From positions 31,344 to 95,343 of the forward strand of contig NZ_BLVP01000036.1 of the NCBI RefSeq assembly GCF_013340305.1: DNA of 64,000 bases, written 5' to 3'. Numbering within the stretch: the first letter of the stretch is position 1; every line of letters begins with the position of its first letter. The notes below the pieces were generated by a model that was given only the letters and a program-made list of their open reading frames with translations, made no database searches and was not told where the DNA came from. The position numbers and the translations under genes are program-made. Source of the stretch: Desulfovibrio psychrotolerans. Lineage in GTDB: Bacteria; Desulfobacterota; Desulfovibrionia; Desulfovibrionales; Desulfovibrionaceae. Positions 58,611-64,000 of this stretch are shown in pieces.

Positions 58611-59098
58611 CCGTCTACCCCGGCACCTTCGACCCCCTGACCAACGGGCACGTCAGCCTCATCAAGCGCGGCTGCCAGATATTCGACAAAGTGGTCGTGG
58701 CCGTTGCCAACGATACCCCCAAGTCGCCGCTGTTTTCCATAACGGAGCGGGTGGCCATGGCGGAGGAGGTCTTTGCCAACGACAACCGCATTGTGGTGGA
58801 ATCGTTTTCCGGCCTGCTCGTGGACTATGTGGAGCGCAGGGGGGCGGGGGTCATTCTGCGCGGCCTGCGGGCCGTTTCGGACTTTGAGTATGAGTTCCAG
58901 CTCGCGCTCATGAACCGCAAGCTCAAGCGGCACATCCAGACCGTGTTCCTGATGACAGACTACCAGTGGCTGTACATAAGCTCCACCATCGTCAAGGCGG
59001 CGGCAAAGCTCGGCGGCGACATTAAAGGATTGGTTCCGGACAGCGTCTACCGTAAGCTGCGGGAAAAATACGGCTACCCCTATCCGTTGAATATGTAG
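58586..59098 (+). CDS. coaD: Phosphopantetheine adenylyltransferase
   Basis: A 170-residue CoA-biosynthesis enzyme: 'AVYPGTFDPLTNGHVSLIKR' (nucleotidyltransferase T/HxGH motif), 'RGLRAVSDFEYEFQLALMNR' and 'WLYISSTIVKAAAKLGGD'. It converts 4'-phosphopantetheine and ATP to dephospho-CoA. Confidence 0.95.
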   Translation: MDNKGERIAVYPGTFDPLTNGHVSLIKRGCQIFDKVVVAVANDTPKSPLFSITERVAMAEEVFANDNRIVVESFSGLLVDYVERRGAGVILRGLRAVSDFEYEFQLALMNRKLKRHIQTVFLMTDYQWLYISSTIVKAAAKLGGDIKGLVPDSVYRKLREKYGYPYPLNM

Positions 59099-59110
59099 GC
59101 CGGTATCGTC

Positions 59111-60043
59111 ATGTCCAGCATTCCCGTTGTTTGCCTTGTCGGCCCTACCGGGGCAGGCAAGACAGCCGCCTCGCTCCATCTGGCCCGGCGTTTTACCGGC
59201 TGCGTGATCAATCTTGATTCGCGTCAGGTCTACCGCGATTTCCCCATCATCACCGCTCAGCCTTCGGCAGAGGAGCAGGCGAGTTGCCCGCACCGGGGCT
59301 ACGGTTTTCTGCCCACTGAAGAAAAGATATCCGCAGGGCGGTTTCTGGATATGGCACACAAGGCCGTGGCCCAGACCCGCGCGGAAGCCCGGCTGCCTCT
59401 GCTTGTGGGCGGCACCGGCCTGTATCTGCGCGCGTTGTTGGACGGTCTGGCCGATATCCCGCAGGTGAACCCGGAAATCATGCAGCACTACGAGGCGGAA
59501 TGCGACCGCATAGGCCCGGAAGCCCTGCACGTGCGCCTTGCCCTTACAGACCCGCAATACGCTGCCCGTATCCACCCGCACGACAGGCAGCGCATCTGCC
59601 GCGCGCTGGAAGTATACGAAGGCACGGGCAAAACCTTCAGCTGGTGGCATGCCCAGCCGGTGGCAGCATCGCCGTACCGCGGCCTGCGCATAGGCATCCG
59701 TACCGACCTTGCCGCCTTAACTCCCCGGCTCGGCGTCCGCATAGAACATATGCTGGCGCAGGGGGCGCTGGAAGAGGCGCGCGCGGCAAAAACACGGTGC
59801 GATAACCCGCAGGCTCCCGGCTGGTCCGGCATAGGCTGCGCCGAACTGTACAGATATCTGGCGGGCGAACTGAACATGGAAGAATGCAAGGCTCTGTGGT
59901 TGAAAAATACCCGCGCCTATGCCAAGCGGCAGCTTACATGGTTCCGCCGTGACGGGGCTGTGCATTGGGTGGAAGGAACGGACTTCACCGCCATGGACGC
60001 ACTGGTGGAGGCGTTTCTGGAGCAATCTGCCGCCGGAGAATAG
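59111..60043 (+). CDS. miaA: tRNA dimethylallyltransferase
   Basis: A 310-residue tRNA A37 prenyltransferase: P-loop 'LVGPTGAGKTAASLHLA', 'VINLDSRQVYRDFPIITAQP' and 'LPLLVGGTGLYLRALLDGL', then 'WSGIGCAELYRYLAGE' and 'KRQLTWFRRD'. It starts 12 nt after coaD. It makes i6A on UNN-decoding tRNAs, including tRNA-Ser. Confidence 0.94.
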   Translation: MSSIPVVCLVGPTGAGKTAASLHLARRFTGCVINLDSRQVYRDFPIITAQPSAEEQASCPHRGYGFLPTEEKISAGRFLDMAHKAVAQTRAEARLPLLVGGTGLYLRALLDGLADIPQVNPEIMQHYEAECDRIGPEALHVRLALTDPQYAARIHPHDRQRICRALEVYEGTGKTFSWWHAQPVAASPYRGLRIGIRTDLAALTPRLGVRIEHMLAQGALEEARAAKTRCDNPQAPGWSGIGCAELYRYLAGELNMEECKALWLKNTRAYAKRQLTWFRRDGAVHWVEGTDFTAMDALVEAFLEQSAAGE

Positions 60044-60182
60044 GTGTCACAGCCCGACCGGGCCTGCCCTTTCCCAACGTTGGATTGTGGCAGGTGGATG
60101 CATGCTTTTCAGCATGGCCCGGTAATGCGGAGCACGGTGCGACGGGTCAACCGCATCGCAGAACAATGAACAGGAAGGAGAC

Positions 60183-61364
60183 ATGAGACGGCTGGTATCG
60201 TTGATGATTTTGGTATGCCTGTGCACGGGCATGGTTTCCGGCTGCACGGCCTCGCAGGCGGTTCGGGCAGGAAGGATTGTTGCAGCGCGCGATGTGCAGG
60301 GCGCCGGAACCTGGGCTGCGGAAAAAGGCGCAGGCTATGCGCTAAACCCCAAGCAGCTTGAGGCAGATATCAAGCGGTTCACTGAGCGGCTCGCATCCTT
60401 CCGCAAATCCACCCGGCGCGTCTGGGGTGAAAAAGATGCGCAGGAACCGGAACCTAAAAAGTACGTCAAATACACCCAGAATTATCTGAGCAGGGCACTG
60501 GTAGATTTCGATGCAGGTGTCATCACCGTAGAAACCGCGGACCAGCAAGACCCGCAAAAGAGCCTGAAGAACGCCATCGTCACCACCTTGCTCACTCCCT
60601 ATGATCCGCGCGGGCTGGACCTGTGGTCCGACAGCGAGGTCAAGCTGGGCGAAACCCCGTATCTGCTGGGGCAGGTGCGTGATTACGACGGCGAAGTGCT
60701 GCGCTACATGTGGCGTACCGAGCGGTTCGCAGACATGCTCATCCGGCGCGAGAGGCGTATGCGGCAGGTGCAGGCGGAAGGGGGCTACCGCACCGTGCAC
60801 TCCGTGCAGATTCCCATGGTGTCCAACCACGGGCATTTGCGGGCTCTTAAGTTCAAAGAATATGTGGATCTGTATTCCCGCAAATACAACCTCAGCACCA
60901 GCCTCGTCTATGCGGTGATAAAGACGGAAAGCGATTTCAACCCGTGGGCTGTAAGCCATGTGCCCGCATACGGCCTCATGCAGATTGTGCCCAAAACCGC
61001 GGGAGCAGACGTCCATGCCTTCCTGCACGGTTCACAGGGCTACCCCTCATCCGGTCTTCTGTACCAGCCGCAGAGCAATATCCAGTATGGGTCGGTCTAT
61101 CTGCACCTGTTAGATACCCGTTATCTGGCGTCTATCCGCAATCCGGTATCCAGAGAATACTGTGTCATTGCGGCATACAACGGCGGGGCAGGCACGGTGC
61201 TGCGTACCTTCCATGCAGACAGGGCCAGGGCCGTGGATGTCATAAACGGCATGAGCCCGCAGCAGGTGTACGAAAAACTTACCCGCTACCTGCCGTATCA
61301 GGAAACAAGACGGTACCTTGGCAAGGTGGTGGCGGCGCGTAAGGAATTTGTGGGCTTTCAGTAG
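60183..61364 (+). CDS. MltC-like lytic murein transglycosylase
   Basis: A 393-residue lipoprotein (signal peptide 'LMILVCLCTGMVSGC' with lipobox). The N-terminal ~190 residues resemble the DUF3393 domain of MltC. The C-terminal SLT domain has 'AVIKTESDFNPWAVSHVPAYGLMQIVP' in part, with the catalytic Glu in 'KTESDFNP', and 'IAAYNGGAGTVLRTF'. It cleaves glycan strands in the periplasm. Confidence 0.9.
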   Translation: MRRLVSLMILVCLCTGMVSGCTASQAVRAGRIVAARDVQGAGTWAAEKGAGYALNPKQLEADIKRFTERLASFRKSTRRVWGEKDAQEPEPKKYVKYTQNYLSRALVDFDAGVITVETADQQDPQKSLKNAIVTTLLTPYDPRGLDLWSDSEVKLGETPYLLGQVRDYDGEVLRYMWRTERFADMLIRRERRMRQVQAEGGYRTVHSVQIPMVSNHGHLRALKFKEYVDLYSRKYNLSTSLVYAVIKTESDFNPWAVSHVPAYGLMQIVPKTAGADVHAFLHGSQGYPSSGLLYQPQSNIQYGSVYLHLLDTRYLASIRNPVSREYCVIAAYNGGAGTVLRTFHADRARAVDVINGMSPQQVYEKLTRYLPYQETRRYLGKVVAARKEFVGFQ

Positions 61365-61490
61365 TCAATGTGGCCCCCGCTCTTGTGCATGTGCCAAGGG
61401 TGGTTTATCAATGCACTTCCGCATGGGCACAAGGCCCTGTGCGGCAGGGTGACGTGAAACGGAATATTTTATCCAACACATGGAGTTCAT

Positions 61491-62090
61491 ATGAAAAAAA
61501 TGGCACTTTTCGGTATCCTGTCCCTCGCACTTGTTATGGGATTGGGCGGCTGCAACAAAACGGAACAGGCCGGTCCCAGAGTGGCCGTGGTAGATGCCGG
61601 AAAGGTATTTCAGGAGTCCGCCCCCGGTAAGGCCGGCGTAGCCTATCTGGAAAAGATCAGCATGTCGGCGCAGGAAGAATTCAAGGCTATCCAGACAGAG
61701 GCCGAAAAGGACAACTCGCAGGAATCCATGATGAAGATGCAGCGCGTGCTGGGTGATATCCAGCAGCGTATGAACTCCGAACAGCAGTTGGTCATCGGCA
61801 AGCTCAACGAAGCCTTCCGCAAGGTGCTGGACGCCTATCTTGCTGAGCGCAAGCTGGATGTCATTCTGCCTTCCGATCAGGTCATGTCCTTCGGTCCTTC
61901 GGCCGATGTGACCAATGACATCATCGCCGCCATGAACAAGGAAACGGTGGTGTACGAGTCCGAAGACGTTGTCCCCGCAGCGCCTGAAGCCGTTCCTGCG
62001 GCGGAAGAGGCAGCAGCAAAGCAGGATGAAGCAGCTCAGCCCGCGTCTGAAGCACCCGCCGCCCCCGCAGCGGAAGAAAAGAAAGAATAG
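61491..62090 (+). CDS. OmpH/Skp-family chaperone-like lipoprotein
   Basis: A 199-residue protein with lipobox 'LGGC', 'RVAVVDAGKVFQESAPGKAG' and a long helical hairpin, ending 'LDVILPSDQVM', as in OmpH/Skp proteins that carry unfolded outer-membrane proteins. The lipobox and the Ala/Pro/Glu-rich C-terminal tail (~45 residues) differ from E. coli Skp, which is soluble. Confidence 0.8.
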   Translation: MKKMALFGILSLALVMGLGGCNKTEQAGPRVAVVDAGKVFQESAPGKAGVAYLEKISMSAQEEFKAIQTEAEKDNSQESMMKMQRVLGDIQQRMNSEQQLVIGKLNEAFRKVLDAYLAERKLDVILPSDQVMSFGPSADVTNDIIAAMNKETVVYESEDVVPAAPEAVPAAEEAAAKQDEAAQPASEAPAAPAAEEKKE

Positions 62091-62110
62091 AACGTTTTTC
62101 CGCCTGTTTC

Positions 62111-62152
62111 AGCCCGCCTCCCGCCTCGTTTCAGGCGATGGGCGGGCTTTTT
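62111..62152 (+). terminator. Intrinsic terminator after the Skp-like gene
   Basis: The stem AGCCCGCC / GGCGGGCT has an inner hairpin CGCCT / AGGCG in its loop, followed by TTTTTC. Confidence 0.8.
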
Positions 62153-62357
62153 CATATCCTTTGCGGTTCGGCCCGTCTTTTGTCTTGAAGCCTGCACCCG
62201 CGTAGGGTACATTGCCGCGCTTGTGAATGGCGCGGTCCTGCTGCGTTGTTGCAAAGCGATCAATATGATTCTTTCCATCGGTTCGTTTTTTTCATACTAT
62301 GCCTCATGCCGCCACAATGTGTGGCCGGAAACCGTTTTCAAGCTGGAGGAGTACCTC

Positions 62358-63341
62358 ATGGAAGCCCCGGAAAAGAACCTTGCTCTGGACCTTGTCCGTG
62401 TTACGGAAGCAGCTGCGCTGGCATCCGCCCGGTGGCTCGGCAAGGGTAATAACGATGCGGGAGACGCTGCGGCGGTAGATGCCATGCGCCTGTCTTTCAA
62501 TTCGCTGAACATCAAGGGCACCGTCATTATCGGTGAAGGCGAAAAAGATAACGCCCCCATGCTGTACTGCGGAGAGAAGGTCGGCACGGGCAACGGGCTT
62601 GCCGTTGACGTTGCCGTAGACCCCGTAGAGGGCACCAAACTCCTTGCCTACGGGCGTCCCAACGCCATTTCCGTTGTAGGCACCGCTCCTGCGGGCACCA
62701 TGTATAATCCCGGTCCCAGTTTTTATATGCAAAAGCTCGTGGTGCCCCCGGCAGCACGCAACGCCGTGGATATTGACGCCCCTGTGAAGGAAAACCTGAA
62801 CAACATCGCCAAGGCACTTGGCAAGGATGTGGACGACCTGGTGGTCTTTGTTCTGGACAAGCCCCGGCATGAAAAGCTCATCGCCCAGATCCGGCAGGCG
62901 GGGGCGCGCATTCAGCTGCATACGGACGGCGACGTGGCTGGCGCGCTTATGGCGGTGGACCCGCGTTCTGAGGTGGACGTGATGATGGGCACCGGCGGCA
63001 CTCCAGAAGGCGTTCTCGCTGCCTGCGCCATTAAGGGAATCGGCGGACAGCTGTTCGCCCGGCTCGACCCCCAGTCCTACGTGGAAAAGGAAGCCATTCA
63101 GGAAGCAGGCATTGACCTGCGCGAAATTCACACCGTGGACACGCTCGTCCGCAGCGACGATGTGTTCTTTGCCGCCACCGGTATTTCCGGCGGCACCTTC
63201 CTGCGCGGCGTGCAGTATACCGGTGATGGAGCCATTACGCATTCCATGGTCATACGTGGCAAGACCGGCTCTATCCGCTACATGGAAGCCATTCATAACT
63301 GGAGCCGCCTGATGCGGATCAGTTCGGTTAAATACGACTAG
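62358..63341 (+). CDS. glpX: Class II fructose-1,6-bisphosphatase
   Basis: A 327-residue GlpX-type FBPase for gluconeogenesis: 'LDLVRVTEAAALASARWLGK', 'IKGTVIIGEGEKDNAPML', 'DVAVDPVEGTKLLAYGRPNAI' and 'MMGTGGTPEGVLAACAIK'. These carry the metal-binding Glu/Asp residues of the family. The start at 62358 follows GGAGGAG and replaces a longer frame. Confidence 0.94.
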   Translation: MEAPEKNLALDLVRVTEAAALASARWLGKGNNDAGDAAAVDAMRLSFNSLNIKGTVIIGEGEKDNAPMLYCGEKVGTGNGLAVDVAVDPVEGTKLLAYGRPNAISVVGTAPAGTMYNPGPSFYMQKLVVPPAARNAVDIDAPVKENLNNIAKALGKDVDDLVVFVLDKPRHEKLIAQIRQAGARIQLHTDGDVAGALMAVDPRSEVDVMMGTGGTPEGVLAACAIKGIGGQLFARLDPQSYVEKEAIQEAGIDLREIHTVDTLVRSDDVFFAATGISGGTFLRGVQYTGDGAITHSMVIRGKTGSIRYMEAIHNWSRLMRISSVKYD

Positions 63342-63361
63342 CAGAGCAGACAGCAAGCACA

Positions 63362-63390
63362 AGCCGACTCCTTACGGGTCGGCTTTTTTT
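63362..63390 (+). terminator. Intrinsic terminator after glpX
   Basis: The stem AGCCGAC / GTCGGCT is followed by seven T; it is 20 nt after the glpX stop. Confidence 0.85.
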
Positions 63391-63495
63391 CTTGGTGCAG
63401 TTTTTTTCGCCATCAGCGGCGTGCTGGGCGTAGAGTGTGTTGAGAGTCTCTGTGAACGTACCTGAAAGTATCTGTAAGAGTATCCGGGAGGATGT

Positions 63496-63957
63496 ATGCA
63501 GAGCACGGTTCGCCTGTTGGGGGCGTTAGTTTCGGTCGTGTTACTTCTGTGTGCCGGGCAGGTTTTTGCGGCGCAGGAAGGGGAGAAAGGCTTCCATGAT
63601 CAGCCGCCCATGACCAATGCGGAAGTGGAACGCTTCATAGCGGACTTTCCCGCCTTCAAGCAATGGATGATGCATGAAGGCGGTGATGCGCAGCCCGTGG
63701 TGGATGCAAAGGGACAACCCTCTTTCCTGTGGGATGCAAAGACCGCCGTATGGTTCTCCGGCAAGGAATGGACACCTGAGCGGTTCTTTTATGTCATGAC
63801 GCATTGTTCCGCAGCCGTTGCGCTCATCCGGTTCGGAAGCGAACTTGCCGGTGATAAGCGTCCGCCGGATATGCCCGTCATAGATGAGTACGAGATGAAT
63901 CTCGTCAGGCGGTATGAAGAAAAGCTGTTGCAGGCTCTTTCCGCCAATACGCAATAG
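63496..63957 (+). CDS. Small secreted protein of unknown function
   Basis: A 153-residue protein with a signal peptide ending 'GQVFAAQ' (A-x-A type). The mature part is acidic and helical, with 'FIADFPAFKQWMMHEGGD' and 'EYEMNLVRRYEEKLLQAL'. It resembles short serine/threonine phosphatase-like or DUF secreted proteins only vaguely, so no family is assigned. GGGAGGATG overlaps the start. Confidence 0.6.
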   Translation: MQSTVRLLGALVSVVLLLCAGQVFAAQEGEKGFHDQPPMTNAEVERFIADFPAFKQWMMHEGGDAQPVVDAKGQPSFLWDAKTAVWFSGKEWTPERFFYVMTHCSAAVALIRFGSELAGDKRPPDMPVIDEYEMNLVRRYEEKLLQALSANTQ

Positions 63958-63974
63958 CGGCAGGCTTCGTCCGT

Positions 63975-63994
63975 CCCCCCCCCCCCCCCCCCCC
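63975..63994 (+). repeat. Homopolymer tract of 20 C
   Basis: An uninterrupted run of C, followed by six A to the window end, 18 nt downstream of the last gene. Its length may be uncertain for sequencing reasons. Confidence 0.7.
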
Positions 63995-64000
63995 AAAAAA

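Overview
The window looks like the chromosome of a GC-rich Gram-negative bacterium, most likely a Desulfovibrio-type sulfate reducer. That assignment rests on the style of the host proteins (Rel/SpoT, SNF2 helicase, class II FBPase, CsgG-type lipoproteins) and is inference, because no marker gene is present. A complete prophage of about 35.9 kb, never named in the sequence itself, occupies the middle of the window.

Layout. 1-15.7 kb is host chromosome: the 3' end of a trehalose-synthase-like gene, a YcaO-domain protein, endonuclease IV, a GNAT acetyltransferase, a very large SWIM/SNF2 helicase, a peptide-binding lipoprotein, a bifunctional (p)ppGpp synthetase/hydrolase, and a four-gene lipoprotein operon (CsgG / small lipoprotein / DUF4810 / GNA1162-DUF799). 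15.7-17.8 kb is a small, AT-richer accessory segment. It carries a GrlR-like protein and a probable single-gene defence nuclease (AbiJ-like N-terminus joined to an Mrr-like PD-(D/E)XK domain). It lies between what looks like a decayed copy of the tRNA-Ser 3' end with its terminator and the true prophage attachment site.

17,814-53,703 is the prophage. It is bounded by identical 66-bp direct repeats that are the 3' part of tRNA-Ser(CGA); the intact tRNA is at the right end. The left arm (minus strand) carries integrase, an excisionase-like gene, ASCH and Lar-like proteins and small phage genes. It also carries a low-GC toxin-antitoxin-chaperone module (MqsR-like toxin, MqsA-like antitoxin, SecB-like chaperone) with its own palindromic operator. 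A repressor/Cro switch with paired operators lies at 24.9-25.7 kb. Rightward come regulatory genes, replication genes, an M15 peptidase, an AT-rich insert of small membrane proteins, a second small tyrosine recombinase with an HTH partner, holins and a Mor-like activator. The morphogenesis block follows. It has a lambda-type terminase and portal, an HK97-type protease fused to the capsid protein, and a P2-type contractile tail (V, W, J, I, fibre, FI, FII, E/E', T, U, X, D) with a conserved slippery site for the E/E' frameshift. The phage is therefore a myovirus-type mosaic.

53.7-64 kb returns to host chromosome: a rhodanese-membrane protein preceded by a CsoR/CstR-like palindrome, a repeat-filled spacer, tadA, a LOG-family protein, a beta-CASP metallo-hydrolase, rsmD-coaD-miaA, an MltC-like transglycosylase, a Skp-like protein, glpX, and a small secreted protein. 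The window ends in a 20-base C tract.
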